Assembly: GCA_913043205.1 (NCBI GenBank)
Contig: CAJWLF010000002.1
Coordinates: 173,206 to 211,721, forward strand
Length of the DNA stretch: 38,516 nt
Direction: 5' to 3'
Source of the DNA: an uncultured Chloroflexota bacterium
Lineage (GTDB): Bacteria; Chloroflexota; UBA11872; VXNJ01
The notes under the pieces are model-generated. The model made no database searches. It had not been told where the DNA came from and saw nothing but the letters and a program-made list of their open reading frames with translations. Each line of letters begins with the position of its first letter. Position 1 is the stretch's first letter. The translations under genes and the position numbers were made by a program. Of the stretch, positions 7,870 through 15,373 are shown in pieces.

Positions 7870-8997
7870 ATGGCAAAAAAATTAAATAGAACCAAACCAG
7901 GGACAGAGTACACTCCCGGCCGTGACTATGGCGACCCAACAGAAAAGATGCCACCTCGAACTTACAATGGGCTGAGAGGCGTACGTTTATGGAACAAAGA
8001 TCGGTGTTTTAATGGCTACACTTTATTCGCTTCCGCTTTCGGAGACTTTCAGTATTTGATAGATATGAACGGTCGTGTTGTACATTGCTGGCCTGTACAG
8101 CACAGTCAGTGGGCTGAGCTTGACTCCGACGGCTCTATATTCTGGGACAATTATTTCGGAGGTCTATTTCACTCTGACGTTGATGGAAACATATTCTGGG
8201 AATGGCACGGAAGAACTCACCACGATTTCCATAGGTACGATGATGGTTCAATCCTCACCCTATACCAACGAGATTTTGACCGCCCTGATATATTTCCGAG
8301 AGGCCCAATACAAGACGACATGCTTCTATTGATAGACCCTGATGGATTTATCCGAAAAGATTGGACCCTTAGTGACCATGTAGACGAATTAGCAACATTG
8401 TCGGGAATCGAACTACCAAGACGCAACGCGGATTGGGCTCACACAAACACCGTTTCGGTGCTACCTGAGAACCCTATCGGATTAACGGACGATAGGTTTA
8501 AGCAGGGTAATTTTCTGCTTAGCCACAGACAGCTAGACGTAATATCCATCGTAGATCACAAATCTGATGAAATAGTTTGGGCCTGGGGCCTTGATACTCT
8601 CGATGGCCAACACCAATCTCAAATGCTGCCTAACGGCAACATATTGTTGTTCGATAACGGAACTCGAAGAGGATTTTCTACAGTTAGGGAATTCAACCCC
8701 CTAAACCCCGATGTAGCAATATGGAAGTACGAGGACAAAAACAATTTCTTCAGTCCATTTCGAGCGGGTCAACAAAGGCTACCAAACGGCAACACCCTCA
8801 TATGTGAATCAGACTGCGGGCATATATTTGAAGTAACCAGCGACAACGAAATTGTATGGGACTATTACTCACCGTTCTTCGGTGGACAGCTAGTCAATGT
8901 GTATAGAGCAACTCGATACCCACCAGAATACGTTGAAAGCTGGCTTGACCCTGGAATACTAAGCCATTCTAAATCCGGCGAATACTATCCTTCATAA
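7870..8997 (+). CDS. Arylsulfotransferase-like beta-propeller protein
   Basis: A 375-residue protein with repeated blades containing the phrases LPNGNILLFDNG, RLPNGNTLICESDCGHIFEV and NEIVWDYYSPF, plus WAHTNTVSVLPENP and GQHQSQMLPNG. These are typical of the arylsulfotransferase (ASST/Arylsulfotran_2) family. Bona fide ASSTs move sulfate between phenols without PAPS, using active-site histidines; the His of WAHTN and of GQHQS are candidates here. No signal peptide is visible, unlike periplasmic AssT, so a cytoplasmic enzyme or a non-enzymatic propeller is possible. The ATG at 7870 follows AAGGGAG (about 7854-7860) at good spacing. The tail ends near a palindrome at 9010. Confidence 0.8.
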   Translation: MAKKLNRTKPGTEYTPGRDYGDPTEKMPPRTYNGLRGVRLWNKDRCFNGYTLFASAFGDFQYLIDMNGRVVHCWPVQHSQWAELDSDGSIFWDNYFGGLFHSDVDGNIFWEWHGRTHHDFHRYDDGSILTLYQRDFDRPDIFPRGPIQDDMLLLIDPDGFIRKDWTLSDHVDELATLSGIELPRRNADWAHTNTVSVLPENPIGLTDDRFKQGNFLLSHRQLDVISIVDHKSDEIVWAWGLDTLDGQHQSQMLPNGNILLFDNGTRRGFSTVREFNPLNPDVAIWKYEDKNNFFSPFRAGQQRLPNGNTLICESDCGHIFEVTSDNEIVWDYYSPFFGGQLVNVYRATRYPPEYVESWLDPGILSHSKSGEYYPS

Positions 8998-9009
8998 ACA
9001 CGAATTAAC

Positions 9010-9025
9010 CTATGTAAATACATAG
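9010..9025. repeat. 16-bp palindrome downstream of the arylsulfotransferase-like gene
   Basis: CTATGTA AA TACATAG is a near-perfect palindrome 12 bases after the stop codon. The same arm sequence, CTATGTA/TACATAG, recurs in the hairpin behind plsX (18366-18388). No T-run follows. It could be a 3-prime mRNA hairpin or a protein-binding site for the downstream mmsA promoter. Confidence 0.4.
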
Positions 9026-9154
9026 AATGCTCAATTGATTTGTTGGATGCTATAGAATCAGCGACCCATCATCTTTTGTTCATCCTATTTTAAGATAAAA
9101 GTAAATCGATATAGTATCAGCGCACCAAGAAACCGTACTTACAAGGCAGGAAAC

Positions 9155-10639
9155 ATGTCCAATAAATCGATCATTGAAGAATATTCCATAGACACACTAA
9201 TGCCTAACTTAGTGAATGGTAACTGGACCGTCCCTGAGGATACTCCTGGGATCCAGGTGTCAAATCCTGCTACAGGAAATATCATCGCCACAGTTCCCGA
9301 CTCAACCACCCAAGAAGTAGACCGTATAGTTCGAGCAGCGCATGAAGCATTCATCTCATGGAGCAAAACCCCAGCGGTGCAACGAATCCAAATATTGTTC
9401 AAGTTAAAAGGGTTACTGGAAGACGACTTCGAAAACCTGTCTCAGATTGTCACCAGAGAACATGGTAAGACATTATCCGAAAGTAGGGGGGAGGTCAGAC
9501 GTGCAATCGAGAACTTAGACGTTGCCGTAGGAGTTCCTACTATGATGCAAGGCACTAACTTAGAAGACGTCGCAAGCGGTATAGACGAATACGCTGTACG
9601 CCAACCTTTAGGTGTTTTTGCCGCAATAGCCCCTTTTAATTTCCCGGCTATGGTTCCTATGTGGTTTTTGCCTTACGCAATAGCATGTGGGAACACATTC
9701 CTAGTAAAGCCTTCTGAACAGGCTCCTCTTTCGCAAGTACGGATAGCTGAACTAGCAACGCAAGCTGGATTACCAAATGGGGTCCTTAGTCTCGTACATG
9801 GAGGACGCTCAACAGTTGAAGCGATACTGGATCATCCGCTAATAACTGGAGCGTCATTCGTGGGTTCCACCCCAGTAGCCAAATCCGTATACGAGCGAGG
9901 TACACAAAACGGTAAACGAATGCAATGCCAAGGAGGAGCAAAAAATTATTTAGTCGTTATGCCCGATGCGGAAATGGAACCATCAATTGAAAACATCGTC
10001 GAATCAGCATTCGGCTGTGCAGGGCAGAGATGCCTTGCAGGATCTGTAGTGGTCGCTGTCGGCAATGCATACGATGACGTCAAAAAACGCCTTCTGGACG
10101 GAGCTAAAGATTTGATCATAGGTGATGGGTCAAAAGACGGAGTCCATATGGGACCCGTTATCTCAGAAACTAGTCGCCAACGAATACTCGAATCTATAGA
10201 AAACGGAGTTAACGAAGGAGCCGATATATTATTGGACGGCCGAGGGAAGGCGGTGCCAGGCTACGACTCAGGGTATTTTTTAGGTCCTACATTATTTGCT
10301 GAGGTAACGCCTGAGATGTCGCTTGCTAAAGACGAAATATTCGGACCGGTACTTAGTGTCATGTCCGCCGACAACCTGGACGATGCATTAGATCTGGTCG
10401 ATGCGGTACCGTTCGGAAACATGGCTTGCATATTTACTTCAAGTGGAAAAGCGGCCCGCCAATTTTCCAGCAAAGTCAAGGCTGGTAACGTAGGTATTAA
10501 CATTGGAGTTGCAGCTCCGATGGCATTCTTTCATTTTGGAGGTATGAAAGATTCATTCTTCGGTGATCTGCACGGGCAAGGACGCGACGCAGTAGATTTC
10601 TTTACCGAAGACAAAGTGGTAATAGAACGCTGGTACTAG
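9155..10639 (+). CDS. mmsA: CoA-acylating methylmalonate-semialdehyde dehydrogenase
   Basis: A 494-residue aldehyde dehydrogenase of the MmsA/IolA type. It oxidises methylmalonate semialdehyde (or malonate semialdehyde) with NAD and CoA to propionyl-CoA (or acetyl-CoA) plus CO2, in valine, inositol or beta-alanine breakdown. Diagnostic segments are IAPFNFPAMVPMWFLPYAIA (residues 158-177), GAKNYLVVMPDAE and the catalytic FGCAGQRCLAGS with Cys293. The length is normal. The ATG at 9155 follows GGCAGGAA. It is preceded by a 157-base gap and followed by the MBL-fold gene 114 bases on. No inositol or valine genes are nearby, so the pathway cannot be fixed. Confidence 0.92.
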   Translation: MSNKSIIEEYSIDTLMPNLVNGNWTVPEDTPGIQVSNPATGNIIATVPDSTTQEVDRIVRAAHEAFISWSKTPAVQRIQILFKLKGLLEDDFENLSQIVTREHGKTLSESRGEVRRAIENLDVAVGVPTMMQGTNLEDVASGIDEYAVRQPLGVFAAIAPFNFPAMVPMWFLPYAIACGNTFLVKPSEQAPLSQVRIAELATQAGLPNGVLSLVHGGRSTVEAILDHPLITGASFVGSTPVAKSVYERGTQNGKRMQCQGGAKNYLVVMPDAEMEPSIENIVESAFGCAGQRCLAGSVVVAVGNAYDDVKKRLLDGAKDLIIGDGSKDGVHMGPVISETSRQRILESIENGVNEGADILLDGRGKAVPGYDSGYFLGPTLFAEVTPEMSLAKDEIFGPVLSVMSADNLDDALDLVDAVPFGNMACIFTSSGKAARQFSSKVKAGNVGINIGVAAPMAFFHFGGMKDSFFGDLHGQGRDAVDFFTEDKVVIERWY

Positions 10640-10753
10640 TCCACACGAATAATCGTTCAAACCAATATCTCCCGGAACCGTATCTAACGATTCTGATCTG
10701 TCAAATCTCTATATAGATCTGGATCCAGGGACTCATAGTAAAGGATAGAAGTC

Positions 10754-11497
10754 ATGAAATTGATGGAAAATGTTTATTTGATAGGTAGCGGGAAAATGGG
10801 GTTTGGCATCAGCGATCCGGGTGACTGTCACGTCTACCTGGTCTCTGATGGCAATGATGGCGCCATTATTGATGCAGGGTATGGCCCAGAGTCACCTGCA
10901 ATCATTAACAACATTCGAAAAGAAGGAATAGACCCCGATTGCATTTCAAAACTGATTCTGACCCACTGCCACGGCGATCACTCTGGAGCCGGTGCTTATT
11001 TAGTTAAAGAACTGGGGATTGAGGCTATTTCGCCTAAAGGATCAAAAGAATGGCTCGAGCAAGGAGACGAGGATTCCATCAATCTAACTCGTGCTCGAGC
11101 TGCAGGGAGATACCCTGATGACTATAGGTTTCAAACTTTTCATGTAACACGAGAAGTAGATGAAGGAGACACGATACTAGTAGGATCGCTAAAATTGGAA
11201 ACTTATTCCACGCCAGGTCACGCTAACCCACATAACTCCTACCTTCTAAGACAAGATGGAAAGACTTATCTTTTTAGCGGTGATTTAGTTTTTGAAGGTG
11301 GTGAGGTAGTACTAAATTGGGCCCCTGAAACATCACCTTGGCTATTAGGACAAAGTCTTAACAAGTTTCGTGATTTTGGTGTTAACGGACTTTTCCCAGG
11401 ACACCACTCAATTTCACTAGAGTATGGGCAAGCCCATATTGATGCAGCGCTGGCTAAGTTCGATACCCTCACGGTGCCCCGAAACATGATGACCTAG
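10754..11497 (+). CDS. Metallo-beta-lactamase-fold hydrolase
   Basis: A 247-residue MBL-superfamily hydrolase with the complete dinuclear metal set: H71-x-H73-x-D75-H76 in LTHCHGDHSGAG, His156 in STPGHANPH, Asp177 in LFSGDLVFEGG and His217 in LFPGHHSIS. An N-terminal CHVYLVSDGNDGAIIDAG fits glyoxalase-II-like or lactonase-like members. It could hydrolyse a thioester or lactone, and nearness to the CoA-dependent mmsA would suit a thioesterase, but that is inference. The ATG at 10754 follows AAGGATAGAAGTC, with AAGGA about 9 bases upstream. Confidence 0.88.
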   Translation: MKLMENVYLIGSGKMGFGISDPGDCHVYLVSDGNDGAIIDAGYGPESPAIINNIRKEGIDPDCISKLILTHCHGDHSGAGAYLVKELGIEAISPKGSKEWLEQGDEDSINLTRARAAGRYPDDYRFQTFHVTREVDEGDTILVGSLKLETYSTPGHANPHNSYLLRQDGKTYLFSGDLVFEGGEVVLNWAPETSPWLLGQSLNKFRDFGVNGLFPGHHSISLEYGQAHIDAALAKFDTLTVPRNMMT

Positions 11498-11506
11498 GTC
11501 GACATG

Positions 11507-11620
11507 CTAACCAATAATGAGTTTGCTGATAATACCCAGTACTGCCCCTAATAGCATCAACCAAGTAGGACTCCAGGTACGCATAACTAATAGATATGCA
11601 GCAATCACGATAAGGAACTT
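11507..11620 (-). pseudogene. Possible remnant of a ChrA-type chromate transporter C-terminus
   Basis: A 37-codon reverse-strand frame encodes a hydrophobic stretch, AAYLLVMRTWSPTWLMLLG followed by AVLGII, ending in TAG at 11507-11509. It resembles the last transmembrane helix of chromate transporter (ChrA) domains: a short hydrophobic helix, an aromatic turn, then a G-A-x-L/V-G helix. An in-frame TAA lies directly upstream and no continuation is recognisable in other frames, so the rest of the gene is lost. It sits in the 372-base gap between the MBL-fold gene and the dGTPase, in which nothing else is apparent. The match is from memory of the family only. Confidence 0.35.
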
Positions 11621-11869
11621 TTATCAGATCGTTTGCTTCTCAATTTATGGGTCTTTCCACGGTTATGTAATTGACTCATTGAACAACAGCAAGATTTACT
11701 GGTGCATGTATGCTGCCTAAACCTGAGATCCGGTGTACGTCAATATCAGCGATGATAACCGTATAAAAGTAGTACAGTATTGGTAGAATTATGTCATCTT
11801 TAAGAACTACCCTAGTTATCGCGAATCCCCACAATTCGAATTTAATATGAGCACACCAAATATTTAAAC

Positions 11870-13042
11870 ATGAAGATCGCTACTCCATTAAGTCCACCCT
11901 GGACAGACCGAATACATCCTCAGGCTGCCGAAGATCCTGCAAGACGAAGCGAGTTTCAATTAGACCGTGACAGAGTACTTCATTCCAGGTCTTTTCGCAG
12001 ACTATTACATAAGACTCAGGTATTCGTTGTAACAGAAGCTGATTTCTTTAGAACTCGCATCACTCATTCCTTAGAAGTTGCCCAAGTAGGACGTGGCATC
12101 GCATATGAATTGGGATTGAATGCGGATCTCGCTGAAGCTATAGCCCTGGCACATGACTTGGGCCATGGACCTTTCGGCCACGCTGGTGAAAGTGTTTTGA
12201 ATGACCTGCTGGTTGACCATGGAGGATGGAATGCAAACGAGCACTCTCTGGAAGTAGTAGATGAACACGAGTCACCATATCCAGAATTTAGAGGTCTTAA
12301 TCTGACTCGCGCTACTCGTGAGGGACTAGCCTTGCATGCAACGGATTTCGATGAACCTGCCAAATCTGCTGAATTCAAAGAACTTCCTCAAGGGGGACCT
12401 GAATCCCAAATCATCTCGGAGGCGGATGAAAGTGCTTTTGTTGCTCATGACGTCGAAGACTCGGTGAATGGTGGATTACTTAGGTTAGATGAAATAAAGA
12501 GTGATGGGCCAGCGCTTTGGCGCGAGGCGATAACCCGGGCCGAGGAAAGATGTTCAACAAATCCTAGAGCAGACTTAATAAGAGATCGCGATCGCGTTGT
12601 ACTTCGGCGTGCAACTAGTTGGGTTATAGGATCATTGATTGAAAATATCGTGAAATCAAGCCGAGACCGTATTTCGGCATCTGGAATCACATCTAATGAT
12701 CAAGTCCGTAATCAATCGAATGTTATGTACTGCGCCTCTCCGGAAATGACAAAACATCGCAAAGAAATCAATCGGTATATGACAGATCGGGTGTACAGGC
12801 ATCCGAGCATCTTACGGCAGACCCAGAGAGGGCAGATGGTTCTAACAGCACTTTTTGAACGCTTCGTCAATGAACCATCGTTGATGCCTCTATCAACTCA
12901 AGAAAAACTCAAGTTGCCTGGAGCGTCGACAGAAAGAGTAGTTGCAACATTTCTCGCAGGCATGACAGACAGATTCGCCCTGGACACATATTCTGAAATC
13001 TTTGAACCTCTGAGCAGGTCATTCGGTGGACGCCATGATTAA
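11870..13042 (+). CDS. dgt: dGTPase-like deoxynucleoside triphosphate triphosphohydrolase
   Basis: A 390-residue HD-domain protein. The N-terminal RRSEFQLDRDRVLHSRSFRR, then KTQVF, RTRITHSLEVAQVGR (His66), AIALAHDLGHGPFGHAGE (His95-Asp96) and the later AHDVEDSVNGG provide the H...HD...D metal site of dGTPases. These hydrolyse dGTP, or dNTPs generally, to deoxynucleoside and triphosphate. Length and the middle segment NANEHSLEVVDEHESPYPEF fit the shorter, non-proteobacterial type. Start ATG at 11870; the upstream region is AT-rich with no strong ribosome site. It probably controls dNTP pools. NrdR, which controls dNTP synthesis, lies elsewhere in the window but is not linked. Confidence 0.9.
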   Translation: MKIATPLSPPWTDRIHPQAAEDPARRSEFQLDRDRVLHSRSFRRLLHKTQVFVVTEADFFRTRITHSLEVAQVGRGIAYELGLNADLAEAIALAHDLGHGPFGHAGESVLNDLLVDHGGWNANEHSLEVVDEHESPYPEFRGLNLTRATREGLALHATDFDEPAKSAEFKELPQGGPESQIISEADESAFVAHDVEDSVNGGLLRLDEIKSDGPALWREAITRAEERCSTNPRADLIRDRDRVVLRRATSWVIGSLIENIVKSSRDRISASGITSNDQVRNQSNVMYCASPEMTKHRKEINRYMTDRVYRHPSILRQTQRGQMVLTALFERFVNEPSLMPLSTQEKLKLPGASTERVVATFLAGMTDRFALDTYSEIFEPLSRSFGGRHD

Positions 13043-13085
13043 ATATTCCCCAACACCCGTAAACTAACTAACCCTTCCCATTTAT

Positions 13086-14117
13086 TTAAGTGGTATCAAA
13101 CAAAGATGCATCAACGCCAAGTTCACCTGCTAGAGCAACGAATGTCTGTACAGTAGATAAGGCGATTTCCACACCCCGTTCAAGATTTTGTGATCGAGCT
13201 CTCCTCTCTGGCTCTCCAGGCAACATGACTTCGTCAAAACCTGGAGCAGGCTCAACCGATTCGATACGCTCAAATAATTCACCTGAATCCCGATCGTAAT
13301 CCCCAACTCCCCGAAACACTCCCGGATTAATGCCTATCATAGTGCCACCCATTTTGAACTCCTTGTCTGTTTCCGCTGACCCTGTAAGACAGCTACCAAG
13401 AACGTCCATCAAAATACCTAACGCCGATCCCTTATGCCCTCCAAAAGGCAACATCATTCCCCCCGAATAAAAATCATCAGGAATAACAGAAGGCTTACCG
13501 TGTTTGTCTAATATTTGACCTGAAGGTAATTCCACACCTTTCGCCTTTGCTACCCGGATCTTTCCTTCGGCAGTAGCAGTTGTTGCAAAATCCATGATCA
13601 TCGGCGAACGGTTACCAGACGGGACGCCGGCCGCAAATGGGTTGGTCGCAAGAGCCCTTTCAGCTCCGCCAAACGGAGCTCCAGCAAATGAACTAGGCCC
13701 TCCAACACCCATCAAAAGTAGTACCCCTTGTGCAGCAGCAGCCTCAGCCCATTCCCCCAATCTTCCTAGATGGTTGCAATTGTATAATCCTGCTAAAGCC
13801 ACACCATTTTGCTTAGCTTTGCCCACCACCGTGTTTACACCAACCCGCCCAGCTATTTGGCCAAATCCCCAGTTACCATTGATATGAGTAGTAGCAGCAG
13901 TTTCAGAAACAATTTCAGGACGAGCACTGGGATCGAGTCGGCCAGTATCTACGTTGTCTAAATACTGAATGATTCTAATCGTACCATGGGAAGGATGCCC
14001 AGATAGATCAGACAAGACGAGTGATTTAACAACATCACCCGCAATATCTTCAGGAACCCCATAAGCGATAAATAAGGCGCGACCAAAGGCTTCGACGTCA
14101 TTAGAGTTGTACAACAC
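13086..14117 (-). CDS. Type-2 malate/L-lactate (ureidoglycolate-like) dehydrogenase
   Basis: A 343-residue NAD(P)-dependent oxidoreductase of the Ldh_2/YlbC/ComC family, unrelated to classic lactate dehydrogenase. Family features are SDLSGHPSHGTIRIIQYLDN near residue 35, LYNCNHLGRLGEWAE, ERALATNPFAAGVPSG, PMIMDFATTATAEGKIR and PFGGHKGSALGILMDVLG. Such enzymes reduce or oxidise 2-oxo/2-hydroxy acids including malate, sulfolactate and ureidoglycolate; sulfolactate is worth considering in a sulfur-active marine organism but is not shown. The start is GTG at 14117 with GAGG about 7 bases upstream. It is convergent with the dGTPase gene; no operon partners. Confidence 0.9.
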   Translation of the reverse strand: MLYNSNDVEAFGRALFIAYGVPEDIAGDVVKSLVLSDLSGHPSHGTIRIIQYLDNVDTGRLDPSARPEIVSETAATTHINGNWGFGQIAGRVGVNTVVGKAKQNGVALAGLYNCNHLGRLGEWAEAAAAQGVLLLMGVGGPSSFAGAPFGGAERALATNPFAAGVPSGNRSPMIMDFATTATAEGKIRVAKAKGVELPSGQILDKHGKPSVIPDDFYSGGMMLPFGGHKGSALGILMDVLGSCLTGSAETDKEFKMGGTMIGINPGVFRGVGDYDRDSGELFERIESVEPAPGFDEVMLPGEPERRARSQNLERGVEIALSTVQTFVALAGELGVDASLFDTT

Positions 14118-14270
14118 AATAAAACCTCAATCCTATAACTCGAAATGCAGAATCGTCAGCTTGATATTTGACCTTCAACGGCCAGCCAGAATGGCTTTGC
14201 TCACCCGAGCTTTATTTAGCCAGACACACATAAATTAAATCGATCTACTCAACAACAATATAATTCGCAA

Positions 14271-14669
14271 TTACGATCTCCCAAGCATAAACTTCAAATC
14301 TTCGCTCATCATATCCATACTCCAAGGCGGATCCCAAACTAAATCAACAGTTACATCACTAACCCAATCCAAAGACTCGACACTTGCTTTTGTGTCAGCA
14401 AGTAATTGGGCACCATATGGACACATGGGTGAAGTCATGGTCATATCTACAGTCACTTTGCTTTCATCTACTGATACTCCGTAAATAAGCCCGAGATTCC
14501 ATATATCCAAATTTAACTCAGGATCGATTACGGTTTCTAGTGCAGCAACTACTTCATCTCGACCATTTAATCGAGATCCATCTGACTCATGGCTAGTGTT
14601 CTCCGAGGCATTTCCGGAACCGCCTTCAACATCAGGACCATTTTTCTGTATTTCAGGACTTTCATTCAA
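14271..14669 (-). CDS. SufT/MIP18 (DUF59) Fe-S assembly protein
   Basis: A 132-residue protein with a low-complexity, Ser/Gly/Asn-rich tail of about 35 residues at the N-terminus. A MIP18/PaaD-like domain follows: VIDPELNLDIWNLGLIYGV, VTVDMTMTSPMCPYG and VDLVWDPPWS. These motifs define SufT-type helpers of Fe-S cluster maturation; the Cys of SPMCPYG is conserved. The start is TTG at 14669 with GGAG 7 bases upstream; the nearby ATG is out of frame. No suf genes adjoin it. The 153-base gap to the dehydrogenase suggests its own transcript, or a loose operon. Confidence 0.86.
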   Translation of the reverse strand: MNESPEIQKNGPDVEGGSGNASENTSHESDGSRLNGRDEVVAALETVIDPELNLDIWNLGLIYGVSVDESKVTVDMTMTSPMCPYGAQLLADTKASVESLDWVSDVTVDLVWDPPWSMDMMSEDLKFMLGRS

Positions 14670-15373
14670 TGAACTTCTCCGACATATATCATCAACTTTG
14701 TTGTGACCATACCACCCAGAGAATATCGCAACTGCCTCACTAATGAATAAATAACCTATCTAACGGAGAGATTTATAATTTATAAACAAGGTCACTTGCC
14801 CCAAAATCTCGTTCTGATCTTGTTCGATATACTTGTAGTTGCTCTGCAGACCTGCTTCCACAAAATAGGAAAGCTTCTAACCTCTAGTCTTTTTAATAGA
14901 GGAAGGACCTAAACAACAATATAGATCTGGCGACCGAATAGGTATGGTCGGGCAACAGAATTCTGGTACGAATAACATCATCGATACACAACAGTCTTTT
15001 CATTTTGATGATGGGAAATCCTTTAACGAATATCTACGTATATACAGTCATAACCACTGCATCAAATCCTTGCCTTGACAGTAGACCATAAAACAACGGT
15101 AGATATTCGAGAGGAACGAGGATTTCGGATACAATATGTATGAGTCTTCGGGAGATAATGTATTGGCAATTAGCACCCACTATCTATCCGACATGTTTAA
15201 GACGACAGGTCATTGTATGTTGGTCTATCCGAGAAACTATTGCTGGGCACAAATCATGTATTCGACCCGACAAATTCAGGTATCACAATCCTGCAAATAT
15301 GCCAATTATCAGGCGGGTCACAATAATACCCCCACAACCCTGCATAAATCATAAATCCATAGAGGAGTGATTA
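14670..15373. other. 704-base gene-free region upstream of gyrB
   Basis: No convincing gene is seen on either strand. It contains a hairpin, CCTCTA (14881-14886) with TAGAGG (14897-14902), separated by a T-rich loop. A perfect -35-like TTGACA lies at 15075-15080. Short frames at 14944-15080 and 15136-15354 lack homology and good ribosome sites. The right half is plausibly the gyrB promoter and leader; the left half is unexplained. Confidence 0.5.
15075..15105 (+). promoter_or_regulatory. Candidate sigma70 promoter upstream of gyrB
   Basis: TTGACA at 15075-15080 matches the -35 consensus. The best -10 candidate, TAGATA at 15100-15105, is 19 bases away, slightly long. A second -10-like TACAAT lies at about 15131-15136. 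Use of either would leave a leader of some 230-260 bases before gyrB. Confidence 0.35.

Noticed and set aside
11517-11720. 67-codon plus-strand frame between the MBL and dGTPase genes
   Set aside because: No homology or ribosome site; the opposite strand holds the more protein-like ChrA remnant.
14944-15080. Frame of about 45 codons starting MVGQQNSGTNN
   Set aside because: Short, no homology, and the only purine-rich stretch is too close to the ATG to act as a ribosome site; not strong enough to list as a gene.
15136-15370. Two overlapping frames just before gyrB
   Set aside because: Low-likelihood composition, spacing from the purine-rich stretch too long, and position within the probable gyrB leader.
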